From assembly GCA_964588725.1 (NCBI GenBank), contig CAZPQL010000065.1, forward strand, positions 1 through 15,561: a DNA stretch of 15,561 nt, in the 5' to 3' direction. Both the position numbers and the translations under genes were made by a program. Positions 1-6,683 of the stretch are shown here, in pieces. The stretch's first letter is position 1. Every line of letters starts with the position of its first letter. The notes under the pieces are model-generated. The model was not told the DNA's origin, made no database searches, and worked only from the letters and a program-made list of their open reading frames with translations. Source of the DNA: UBA5972 sp964588725 (GTDB lineage: Bacteria > Pseudomonadota > Alphaproteobacteria > Rhodobacterales > Rhodobacteraceae).

Positions 1-281
1 GACACGTCGCCATCCTCCAGCCCGCTGTCGACGATCGCCTGCTGCATCGCCAGAAAATTATAGGCCGCACCCGGACCCATGAACCGCAACTGCCGTTTGT
101 CGATATGCTCTGCAACGTCGATGTCGGGCATACCGTGGATTTGGCTGCGAAATCCGTGATCCGCACAGCTTTGCGAAAACGAAATTCCCGATTTTCCGTT
201 TTTCAACGAAGATGCCACCTCATCCACGTTGTTGCCGATGGATGAAACAATACCGATACCGGTGATGACGACTCGACGCAT
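1..281 (-). CDS. fabB: beta-ketoacyl-ACP synthase I, N-terminal part (runs off the left edge)
   Basis: Condensing enzyme of type II fatty-acid synthesis. With FabA it elongates the cis-3-decenoyl-ACP branch that yields unsaturated fatty acids in the cytoplasm. Read on the minus strand from the ATG at 281, the frame stays open to the window edge (93 codons). The protein opens with MRRVVITGIGIVSSIGNN, the typical KAS I/II N-terminus, followed by a family-like GKSGI and FRSQIHG stretch. The catalytic Cys-His-His residues lie beyond the window. A strong G-rich ribosome site (AGGGGGG in mRNA sense) sits about 5 bases ahead of the start. It lies 35 bases downstream of fabA on the same strand, so the two are almost certainly co-transcribed. 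Family assignment is firm. FabB rather than FabF rests on the fabA linkage and the N-terminal sequence. Confidence 0.93.
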   Translation of the reverse strand, partial: MRRVVITGIGIVSSIGNNVDEVASSLKNGKSGISFSQSCADHGFRSQIHGMPDIDVAEHIDKRQLRFMGPGAAYNFLAMQQAIVDSGLEDGDV

Positions 282-316
282 TAATGCCCCCCTAGGCAGT
301 ACCGGAAAGCCCGGAA

Positions 317-823
317 TTACTCTTTGAACAATCCTACCCGCATGTCGGTTGTTGTATAAACCTGTTCACCGTCGGCAAACATTTTACCGTTGGCAATGCC
401 CAGTTTCAAACGCCGGTCGATCACGCGGGTGAAATCAACCTCATAGCGCACCAGTTTTGTGGCAGGTGTGACCATGCCGGTGAATTTGACCTCACCGACA
501 CCCAGTGCGCGGCCCTTGCCCTCCATTTCGCGCCAGCCAAGGTTGAATCCCGTCAACTGCCAGAGCGCGTCCACGCCCAGACACCCCGGCATGACCGGGT
601 CATCAATGAAATGACACTCAAAAAACCACCGGTCAGGCGTGATATCGTATTCGGCCACGACGTGACCCTTGCCAAATTCCCCGCCGTCCGCTGAAATTTC
701 GGTGACGCGATCCATCATCAACATGGGTGGCGCCGGAAGCAGCGCGTTTCCGGGGCCAAATAATTCGCCCCGCGCGCATTGCATCAAACCTTCAAAATCA
801 AACGAAGTCGGATATTTTGACAT
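317..823 (-). CDS. fabA: 3-hydroxydecanoyl-ACP dehydratase/isomerase FabA
   Basis: Bifunctional enzyme that dehydrates 3-hydroxydecanoyl-ACP and isomerises trans-2- to cis-3-decenoyl-ACP, the branch point for anaerobic unsaturated fatty-acid synthesis. The 168-residue length is typical of FabA. The hot-dog-fold active site is clear: CHFIDDPVMPGCLGVDALWQ contains the catalytic His71 and, 14 residues on, Asp85, the same spacing as His70/Asp84 of the E. coli enzyme. The N-terminal LLPAPPMLMMDRV strand also matches the family. A GGGGAA site lies about 9 bases before the ATG. The gene is followed by fabB after 35 bases and is divergent from irr across a 152-base shared control region, so iron-linked control is possible but not shown by the sequence. 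No anomalies seen. Confidence 0.97.
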   Translation of the reverse strand: MSKYPTSFDFEGLMQCARGELFGPGNALLPAPPMLMMDRVTEISADGGEFGKGHVVAEYDITPDRWFFECHFIDDPVMPGCLGVDALWQLTGFNLGWREMEGKGRALGVGEVKFTGMVTPATKLVRYEVDFTRVIDRRLKLGIANGKMFADGEQVYTTTDMRVGLFKE

Positions 824-975
824 GTTTGTGCGTTCCCCAAGCGTATTCCGAATTTATTCCGCCCGTCCTATCATCCCCGCGCAATCAAGAGCAATAGAAA
901 CCGGAGATGCCAAAGCCCTTGCAAGGAAATCTAAATCTATTGTGCATAACAAAGACCGTGTGATATGGCAGGAGA
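824..975. promoter_or_regulatory. divergent fabA / irr control region with short repeats
   Basis: This 152-base gap must hold the promoters of both fabA-fabB (minus) and irr (plus). Visible elements are a perfect 10-base palindrome CCTTGCAAGG at 917-926, a small inverted repeat TTGT-N5-ACAA at 940-952, and two direct copies of TATTCCG at 844-850 and 855-861, 11 bases apart and just upstream of fabA. I see no convincing match to the rhizobial ICE box or to consensus -35/-10 pairs, so the promoters cannot be placed. Which, if any, of these repeats binds a regulator is unknown. Confidence 0.4.
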
Positions 976-1407
976 ATGGACTTGACCTGGGAACAACGCG
1001 GATCCGACTGGCTGCACGGCGCAAGATTGCGCCCGACGCGGCAAAGGCTGGCATTGGCCACATTGCTGGTGGGTGACGGCAACGACCGCCATGTAACGGC
1101 GGAAAACCTGCACCGCGCCTGTCTGGCCGGGCCGGACGCTGTTTCACTGGCCACGGTCTACAACACGCTGCGCACGTTTTGCGCGGTTGGCCTGATGAAT
1201 GAAATTCCCATGGGTGGGAACAAGTCCTATTTCGACACACGCGTTGACGACCATCCGCATTTCTACTGGGAAGAAAGCGGCGAACTCACCGACGCGCCCA
1301 AGGATATGCTGCGTTTCGCCAGCCTGCCCGATGTGCCTGCGGGACATGAATTGACTAAAATCGACGTTGTCATCCGTTTACGCAAAACATCCAAAATTAG
1401 CTCCTGA
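976..1407 (+). CDS. irr: Irr-type Fur-family transcriptional regulator
   Basis: Iron response regulator of alphaproteobacteria, a Fur-superfamily DNA-binding protein that senses heme status rather than Fe2+ directly. The 143-residue protein has the Irr N-terminal signature LRPTRQRLALATLL (18-31), the recognition-helix region SLATVYNTLRTFCAVGL (57-73) and YFDTRVDDHPHFYWEE (85-100), where His93-Pro-His95 stands at the site of the histidine cluster of Bradyrhizobium Irr. I see no Cys-Pro heme regulatory motif near the N-terminus, as expected for Irr outside the rhizobia. The Fur zinc cysteines are absent. The start is uncertain: GGAG at 971-974 leaves only one base before the ATG at 976, while the in-frame TTG at 982 would have 7-base spacing. 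It diverges from fabA; the methyltransferase gene begins 5 bases after its stop. Confidence 0.9.
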   Translation: MDLTWEQRGSDWLHGARLRPTRQRLALATLLVGDGNDRHVTAENLHRACLAGPDAVSLATVYNTLRTFCAVGLMNEIPMGGNKSYFDTRVDDHPHFYWEESGELTDAPKDMLRFASLPDVPAGHELTKIDVVIRLRKTSKISS

Positions 1408-1412
1408 ATCCT

Positions 1413-2141
1413 GTGGGCTTTTTTGATTTCACGGCGCGATTAGCGCATTACGAAGGCGCGGGTCTGTCCAAGACGTCCGAGCGGCTGAACAAACGGCACC
1501 GATTCCTGATTGCCCCTTATAAGGACGACATCGCGGGCGCGCGGGTGCTCGATCTGGCCTCGCACGACGGGCGCTGGGCCTATGCCTTTGCCGGGGCCGG
1601 AGCCGCTTCGGTCTACGGCGTCGAAGCCCGCGCCGGCCTGATCGCCCAATTTGACGATTATCCGGACCCTTGCTTGCGGTCGCGTGTCGACCTCCACTGC
1701 AACGACCTGTTCGAGGAACTGCAAGAATTGACCGCCCGCGGCGCGACTTTTGACGTGATCGGCGTATTTGGTATCCTGTACCACGTTATGGATCACCACC
1801 GCCTGTTTGTGTTGCTGCGCCAGCTAGATCCGAAACTGATCATCATAGACAGCGAATTTATTTTCAATGACGCCGCGATGGTGCGCATCGTGCGCGAGCG
1901 TACCGACAACCCGCTTAACGCAACAGCACACTTCAGCGGACAGCAGATTGTGGCCAAAGGCGTGCCATCGCGCGGCGCGATGCAAGTGTTTGCAGATACG
2001 CTTGGGTTTGATCTGGTTTGGGACGACTGGGATCGCCTGAACAAAGATGAACGCAATGGCGTGGCCGATTACTATCGCCAAAGATCGTTGCGTCGCGCCA
2101 CCTGCGCGTTGCGGCCTAAAACCACTGTCCGGGCTCAATAA
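1413..2141 (+). CDS. class I SAM-dependent methyltransferase, substrate unknown
   Basis: About 242 residues. A Rossmann-type SAM site is visible: motif I VLDLASHDGR (45-54), an acidic motif II ending in Glu71 (VYGVEA) and a motif-IV region FDVIGVFGILYHVMD (113-127), followed by LIIIDSEF. The C-terminal third (GAMQVFADTLGFDLVWDDWD) resembles the closing part of small-molecule or glycan methyltransferases. The substrate cannot be told from the sequence. The GTG at 1413 has no recognisable ribosome site and lies 5 bases after the irr stop, so it probably depends on translational coupling; a later start is possible. The 3' end overlaps the convergent gene on the other strand by 26 bases. Nothing links it directly to iron. 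Confidence 0.8.
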   Translation: MGFFDFTARLAHYEGAGLSKTSERLNKRHRFLIAPYKDDIAGARVLDLASHDGRWAYAFAGAGAASVYGVEARAGLIAQFDDYPDPCLRSRVDLHCNDLFEELQELTARGATFDVIGVFGILYHVMDHHRLFVLLRQLDPKLIIIDSEFIFNDAAMVRIVRERTDNPLNATAHFSGQQIVAKGVPSRGAMQVFADTLGFDLVWDDWDRLNKDERNGVADYYRQRSLRRATCALRPKTTVRAQ

Positions 2142-2976
2142 TACCAAGCTCCAATAATTGCTGTGAATTCCATTGGAATTTCTGTGATTTGAACCAATGG
2201 AAATCGGTGATCGCCTCGGACGAGCCGGGGTTTGTTCTAAGCGCTTTTGCCGCACGAAATGAACACAGCGCTGCCGTGGCGTTATGGTGCCACGGGCACG
2301 ACACCGTATTCATTTCTGCGTCGTTCAGCGTGTGATTGCTCAGTAATTGCAGCCCCGCACGCGCCCTGAACAGCGCAATGCGGTCTATGCGGCGCTTTTC
2401 AAACGGGACGTGTTCCTCAAATCGCCAACGCAAACCGCCGTAGATATCCATCTGCCGATCAAGCGCCACGCCGTCCTGGTAACGGTTTTGCGCAAAATAA
2501 CCGGCGCTATCCAGGCAAGCGGTTTCCAGCGATACACCATCGCGGTGGTCGGCCAGATCTTCGGCATAAAGATCAATCACATAGCTTAGAACCGACTCGC
2601 GGCGTTCTTCGGTCATAAACGCCAGAAATTCGTCGATTCCACGGCTTTCGCAAAAAGGGAAAAACAAGTACTCGGCGTTGAAACCGTAATAGATCCACCG
2701 CCCCGACAACCCGCCGACAAGGCTGTTCACCGTGTCCACCATAAAGTCGGGCGCGTTGGTTGCGGTCTGGATGCACAGAACCTGCGACGACAAACTGTCG
2801 TTAATGTCCAGCGTATCAGGACCGACCACCAGAATATTGCGAAATCCGATTGCTAAGAAATGTTCCAACGTCGATGCGGTTTCGACAAAATCTTCCATCA
2901 GCAAAATCGCCACGGCACCGGGGTGTAACGCGGCGATGCCGCGCGATTTGAAATCAGCGATACCGTTAAAAATCAT
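2116..2976 (-). CDS. divergent GT-A / glycosyltransferase-2-like protein lacking DxD
   Basis: A 286-residue protein of uncertain function. From residue 20, GAVAILLMEDFVETAS and HFLAIGFRNILVVGPD follow the layout of the first strands of family-2-like glycosyltransferases common in Rhodobacterales (usually KNEGP...EW...HHRALGFDHILV). Residues 94-108 (RW-IYYGFNAEYLFFPF) align with the usual W..x-DxDEFL..P segment, but both aspartates are replaced (Phe99 and Ala101), and the KNE motif is also lost. It may therefore be non-catalytic or bind another ligand. The C-terminus ends with ELGIIEPGQWF. I chose the ATG at 2976 because the recognisable domain begins soon after it, with AAGG about 10 bases upstream. 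An in-frame ATG at 3129 would add 51 featureless residues and overlap miaB by 29 bases. Convergent with the methyltransferase gene. Confidence 0.6.
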   Translation of the reverse strand: MIFNGIADFKSRGIAALHPGAVAILLMEDFVETASTLEHFLAIGFRNILVVGPDTLDINDSLSSQVLCIQTATNAPDFMVDTVNSLVGGLSGRWIYYGFNAEYLFFPFCESRGIDEFLAFMTEERRESVLSYVIDLYAEDLADHRDGVSLETACLDSAGYFAQNRYQDGVALDRQMDIYGGLRWRFEEHVPFEKRRIDRIALFRARAGLQLLSNHTLNDAEMNTVSCPWHHNATAALCSFRAAKALRTNPGSSEAITDFHWFKSQKFQWNSQQLLELGIIEPGQWF

Positions 2977-3100
2977 CTGCCCAGCCTTTTTGCTTACCGG
3001 TTTAGGGAAAAGCACAGATATTGCAAGATTGCGGTCGCTCGCCGTCGCGTGTAGAGCAGCGCATTGAATAGCACGTCCAGACTTCCACAGGGTAAACCAG

Positions 3101-4420
3101 ATGCCTGATCGCAAAAAGCTGTTTGTCAAAACCTACGGCTGCCAGATGAACGTCTACGACAGCGAGCGTATGGCGGCGGTCATGGGTGCCGACGGCTACG
3201 AAACCACCGACACGGTGCAGGACGCCGACATGATCCTTATGAACACCTGTCATATCCGCGAAAAAGCCGCAGAAAAGGTGTACTCTGAACTGGGCCGGTT
3301 GAAAAAACTGAAAATCGCCAATCCCGATCTGAAATTTGCCGTGGCCGGTTGTGTGGCACAAGCCGAAGGCGATGAAATCATGCGCCGCCAGCCCATGGTC
3401 GATATTGTGGTCGGCCCGCAGGCGTACCACAGGTTGGCGACGCTGTCAGAAGCCGCCGCGCGGGGCGAGAAAGTCGTCGACACAGAATTTCCGCCCGAGG
3501 ACAAGTTCGACCATTTGCCACCGGTCACCAAAATGCGCCGTGCGCCCAGCGCGTTTCTCAGCGTGCAGGAAGGATGTGACAAATTTTGTGCTTTTTGTGT
3601 GGTGCCCTACACCCGTGGTGGCGAGGTCAGCCGTCCGGTGGACAAAATTCTGGCCGAGGCGCGCGATCTGGTGACGCGCGGTGTGCGCGAAATCACGCTG
3701 CTGGGGCAAAACGTCAACGCGTACCATGGCGCAGGCGTGGGTGGCGAAAACACGCTGGCGCAACTGATTTTTGCACTGGATAAAATCGACGGTCTGGCGC
3801 GCATCCGTTACACCACGTCGCACCCCAACGACATGTCCGATGATCTGATTGCCGCGCATGGAGACTGTAAAAAACTGATGCCGTATTTGCATCTGCCGGT
3901 GCAATCGGGGTCTGACAAAATACTGAAGGCCATGAACCGTAAGCACACCGCCGAAAGCTACCTGAAACTGATCGACCGCATCCGCGATGCGCGCCCCGAT
4001 ATTTTGCTGTCCGGCGATTTCATTGTCGGCTTTCCGGGCGAGTCTGAAAGCGATTTTGAGGCGACGATGGACCTGGTCAGTGCGGTGACGTTCGGGCAGG
4101 CCTACAGCTTCAAATATTCCCCCCGCCCGGGCACCCCGGCGGCCGAGCGAAAACAGGTTCCAGAGGACGAAAAAACCGACCGGCTGGCGCGCTTGCAGAC
4201 ACTGCTCAATGCGCAACAGACGATGGTGCAGAACAGCATGGTCGGGCGCGACGTGCTGGTGCTGGCGGAAAAAACCGGTCGCGAAAACGGTCAGCTGATC
4301 GGCAAGTCCGAACACCTACATGCAGTGCATTTGGCGTGCGATGCGTCTAGAATTGGTGAAATCCTATCCGTGAGAATCACCAAGTCCATGTCAAATTCCC
4401 TGACGGGTCGGCTCAATTAG
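3101..4420 (+). CDS. miaB: tRNA-2-methylthio-N6-isopentenyladenosine synthase MiaB
   Basis: Radical-SAM methylthiotransferase that converts i6A37 of tRNAs reading UNN codons to ms2i6A, using two [4Fe-4S] clusters. All 439 residues are present. The N-terminal UPF0004 domain carries Cys14 (KTYGCQMN), Cys50 (NTCHIREKA) and Cys84 (AGCVAQ), the auxiliary cluster ligands. The radical-SAM triad is Cys159, Cys163 and Cys166 in EGCDKFCAFCVVPYTRG. TSHPND and LHLPVQSGSD follow as in the family, and a C-terminal TRAM domain begins near LVLAEKTGRENGQLIGKS. The EGCDKFC form and the TRGGE motif favour MiaB over RimO or MtaB. A modest AGGG lies about 10 bases before the ATG. The upstream gene is divergent. 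The next gene follows after 241 bases and looks separately transcribed. Confidence 0.97.
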   Translation: MPDRKKLFVKTYGCQMNVYDSERMAAVMGADGYETTDTVQDADMILMNTCHIREKAAEKVYSELGRLKKLKIANPDLKFAVAGCVAQAEGDEIMRRQPMVDIVVGPQAYHRLATLSEAAARGEKVVDTEFPPEDKFDHLPPVTKMRRAPSAFLSVQEGCDKFCAFCVVPYTRGGEVSRPVDKILAEARDLVTRGVREITLLGQNVNAYHGAGVGGENTLAQLIFALDKIDGLARIRYTTSHPNDMSDDLIAAHGDCKKLMPYLHLPVQSGSDKILKAMNRKHTAESYLKLIDRIRDARPDILLSGDFIVGFPGESESDFEATMDLVSAVTFGQAYSFKYSPRPGTPAAERKQVPEDEKTDRLARLQTLLNAQQTMVQNSMVGRDVLVLAEKTGRENGQLIGKSEHLHAVHLACDASRIGEILSVRITKSMSNSLTGRLN

Positions 4421-4661
4421 CGCCTGTATCCAAAGTGGCAAAAATGTGTCAGTCGCAATAATATCCAATGAAATCACAGTTTCAGCGCACAATGCTTTGC
4501 CCAACACGCGATTGTTTCGCCCTCCCGGACCAATAAGCCCAAAAATCGCTTCACAAAATGGCCAGATTTGCTAAGGTTTTGTTAATAATAAGACTGGGCG
4601 GAGGCAGAAGTGTCGGGGTAACCGACGCGCCCGTGTGTGGTATAGGCAAAGGACTAAAACA
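4421..4661 (+). other. miaB / OmpA-domain gene intergenic region
   Basis: These 241 bases carry no gene I can support. The middle is relatively A+T-rich (about 4545-4595) and is the likeliest place for a promoter of the next two genes, but I cannot find a well-spaced -35/-10 pair. A small hairpin GTCGG-N5-CCGAC (4612-4626) would lie in the leader about 35 bases before the GTG start. No clear terminator follows miaB. Confidence 0.35.
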
Positions 4662-5222
4662 GTGTTTCAGATATTGAAAAACGCCGCCCGTCTTGGGGTG
4701 GCATTGGCGATCGGTTTGCAGTTTGCTGCCGCGCCTGCGCAGGCGGGCCACAAGGGCTCTCATTCCGAGCGGTATATCCCGGGCATCTGGGTCGATCCCG
4801 ACGGCTGCGAACATTGGGTCATGGACGACGGCTGGGAGGGTTTCATGACCCCGCATGTAACCCCCGACGGCATCCCGGTTTGCCGCCGCGTCAACGCGTG
4901 TCTGGTGGCCAGTTCCGATCAGCTGTTTGCGACAGACAAACATTTCATCAACGCCGCCAACCGCAAGCGCCTGGCCGAATTCTTTCGTAACGCCGGAGCG
5001 TCGGCTTATTCAATTTACGGGCACACGGACAGCGATGCGTCGGACGAATATAATATCGGACTGTCCCACCGCCGCGCCAACGCGGTGGCGGAAATCGCCC
5101 GCAGCACCGGCGCGCATATCTCGTCGATCAGAGGGTTCGGCGAACGCCAGCCCATCGCCACCAACCGAACGGCGGCGGGAAAACAGCGCAACCGCCGCGT
5201 CGAAATCATTTGTATTAAATAG
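4662..5222 (+). CDS. exported OmpA-family protein with N-terminal GIWxDPxGC module
   Basis: A 186-residue envelope protein. Residues 1-28 form a Sec signal peptide (LGVALAIGLQFAAAPAQA) with cleavage expected after Ala28. Residues 41-74 hold a module beginning GIWVDPDGCEHWVMDDG and ending GIPVC, with Cys49 and Cys74 likely able to form a disulfide. An OmpA-like peptidoglycan-binding domain fills about 86-186: YGHTDSDASDEYN and LSHRRA give Asp123 and Arg138, at the 15-residue spacing of the peptidoglycan-contacting pair in E. coli OmpA, and GFGERQP...NRRVEI closes the domain. No beta-barrel is present. It probably anchors to peptidoglycan in the periplasm. The GTG start was chosen because AAAGGA lies 8 bases ahead; a GTG at 4635 would add nine residues and spoil the signal peptide. 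The next gene, 10 bases on, carries the same module. Confidence 0.85.
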   Translation: MFQILKNAARLGVALAIGLQFAAAPAQAGHKGSHSERYIPGIWVDPDGCEHWVMDDGWEGFMTPHVTPDGIPVCRRVNACLVASSDQLFATDKHFINAANRKRLAEFFRNAGASAYSIYGHTDSDASDEYNIGLSHRRANAVAEIARSTGAHISSIRGFGERQPIATNRTAAGKQRNRRVEIICIK

Positions 5223-5232
5223 GGGTCCGAAC

Positions 5233-5520
5233 ATGAAACCGATACATGGACTAACCATTCTCGCTGCCGCAGTATTTCTGACGGCCTGCGATAAGGTCGA
5301 CAAAAGCGTTGACCGATTCATCGACAGCAAAGACACCAGCCAGCTGCGTGCCGGTATCTGGATCGACCCGACGGGGTGCGACCACTGGATTATTGACGAC
5401 GGTGCAGAGGGATACCTTTCGGCGCGGCTTGACCGGTACGGCAAACCGGTTTGTTCAGGGATCGCGAAACCGGGTACAACGGTCGGGAAGTTCAAGAACT
5501 TTATCTTTGACCCAATTTGA
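5233..5520 (+). CDS. small lipoprotein sharing the GIWxDPxGC module
   Basis: A 95-residue lipoprotein. The N-terminus is a type II signal peptide with lipobox LTAC; Cys19 would be the lipidated residue. Asp20 at position +2 is the classical inner-membrane retention signal in E. coli, though this rule may not hold in alphaproteobacteria. A charged linker (KVDKSVDRFIDSKD) leads to residues 41-74, GIWIDPTGCDHWIIDDG through GKPVC. This stretch is identical at 18 of 34 positions to the module in the preceding OmpA-domain protein and sits at exactly the same residue numbers. No OmpA domain follows, only about 20 more residues. The ATG has AGGGG 7 bases upstream, overlapping the stop of the preceding gene, so the two are surely co-translated. 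I know of no function for this module. Confidence 0.8.
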   Translation: MKPIHGLTILAAAVFLTACDKVDKSVDRFIDSKDTSQLRAGIWIDPTGCDHWIIDDGAEGYLSARLDRYGKPVCSGIAKPGTTVGKFKNFIFDPI

Positions 5521-5541
5521 TTCAGTTAAAAATCTGTGATG

Positions 5542-5567
5542 GGCCGCGTTTTCAACAAAGCGCGGCC
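5542..5567 (+). terminator. possible terminator hairpin after the lipoprotein gene
   Basis: GGCCGCG (5542-5548) and CGCGGCC (5561-5567) form a perfect 7-bp G+C-rich stem with a 12-base loop, 21 bases after the lipoprotein stop. The plus strand has no T-run immediately after the stem (a T6 run starts about 20 bases later). It may therefore be an imperfect intrinsic terminator, an RNA 3'-end stabiliser or an attenuator ahead of phoH. Confidence 0.45.
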
Positions 5568-5666
5568 TGTTGGCGTAAAATGTGATGACTTTTTTGTGCT
5601 TTGCCTTGCGTGTATGCGCCACATTGGGCAGCATTGCCAAAACCCACGAAACTGACGGAGCCCTCT

Positions 5667-6683
5667 TTGGCGACACAGGCTTTTACCCCACCGCCCGTCG
5701 AGAACAACGCCGATGCGCGTCTGGAATTTCCCAATAACCGACTGCTGATTGATTTGTGCGGTGCGTTTGACCGCAATCTCGCCCAGATCGAGACCGCGCA
5801 GGACGTGCAAATTCTGCGTCGGGGCAATGTGCTGGATGTGTCAGGAGATGCGGATGCCGTTGACCGCACAGCCAAAACGTTGTCCAAGCTTTATCATCGG
5901 TTGGAATCCGGTAAACCGGTTGAGTCCGGTGATATCGATGCAGCTATGCGTCTGCCTTTCAACGGTGCGGCGGTGGCGGTGAAATCCACCAGATCCAAGG
6001 ACACCCCGGTGGAACAGGCAATGGAAATAAAAACCCGAAAAAAACTTGTCGAGCCGCGCACCGCAGCGCAGCACAGCTATGTGCAGGATTTGACCGGCAA
6101 GGAGTTGATTTTCGGTATCGGCCCGGCGGGCACGGGCAAAACCTATTTGGCCGTGGCGGTGGCCGTATCCAAGTTTATTGCCGGCGATGTGGATCGGATC
6201 ATTCTCGCGCGCCCCGCCGTCGAAGCAGGCGAGCGTCTGGGGTTCCTGCCCGGTGACATGAAGGACAAAGTAGACCCTTACATGCAGCCGCTTTACGATG
6301 CCTTGTCCGATTTTCTGCCGGGCAAACAACTGGCGAAACTGTTGGACGACAGGCTGATCGAAATTGCTCCGCTGGCCTTTATGCGCGGACGTACGCTGTC
6401 CAACGCTTTTGTGGTGCTGGACGAGGCACAGAACACCACCTCGATGCAGATGAAAATGTTTCTGACCCGTTTGGGGCGTGGCTCGTGCATGGCCATTACC
6501 GGCGATACAACGCAAATCGATCTACCGCGTGGCGCGGTTTCCGGCTTGATCGAAGCCGAGCGCCTGCTCACCGGTATCCCGGGCATTGGATTTTCCTATT
6601 TCACTGCCAGCGATGTGGTGCGACATCCCATGGTCGCAAAAATCATTGACGCCTACGACAAAAACGCAAAACCCGATGACTGA
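5667..6683 (+). CDS. phoH: PhoH-family ATPase (PhoH/PhoL)
   Basis: Cytoplasmic P-loop ATPase related to the N-terminal half of superfamily I helicases. Its genomic partner is almost always ybeY, which implies a role in RNA metabolism. With the TTG at 5667 the protein has 338 residues. An N-terminal KH-like stretch (about 20-90) precedes the ATPase. Walker A is GPAGTGKT (152-159) and Walker B with the family signature is VVLDEAQN (249-256). ILARPAVEAGERLGFLPGD and SYFTASDVVRHPMVAKII are characteristic of PhoH. The TTG was chosen because GGAG at 5657-5660 sits 6 bases upstream and the product then begins MATQ; a TTG at 5601 would add 22 residues without a ribosome site. The 3' end overlaps ybeY by 8 bases. 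Confidence 0.92.
   Translation: MATQAFTPPPVENNADARLEFPNNRLLIDLCGAFDRNLAQIETAQDVQILRRGNVLDVSGDADAVDRTAKTLSKLYHRLESGKPVESGDIDAAMRLPFNGAAVAVKSTRSKDTPVEQAMEIKTRKKLVEPRTAAQHSYVQDLTGKELIFGIGPAGTGKTYLAVAVAVSKFIAGDVDRIILARPAVEAGERLGFLPGDMKDKVDPYMQPLYDALSDFLPGKQLAKLLDDRLIEIAPLAFMRGRTLSNAFVVLDEAQNTTSMQMKMFLTRLGRGSCMAITGDTTQIDLPRGAVSGLIEAERLLTGIPGIGFSYFTASDVVRHPMVAKIIDAYDKNAKPDD

Noticed and set aside
824..975. ICE box (TTTAGAA-N3-TTCTAAA type) upstream of irr
   Set aside because: I searched the gap on both strands by eye; AAATCTAAATCT near 927-938 is only a loose half-match.
669..1076. Plus-strand open frame crossing fabA, the intergenic gap and irr
   Set aside because: Most of it is antisense to fabA and out of frame with irr, and it has no start signal or family match.
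3446..4315. Minus-strand open frame of about 290 codons inside miaB
   Set aside because: It is antisense to well-conserved miaB, and its His/Gln/Arg-rich product resembles no family.
4421..4661. Promoter or small RNA in the miaB-downstream gap
   Set aside because: The A+T-rich patch near 4560-4595 does not give a -35/-10 pair with acceptable spacing, and no RNA family structure is recognisable.
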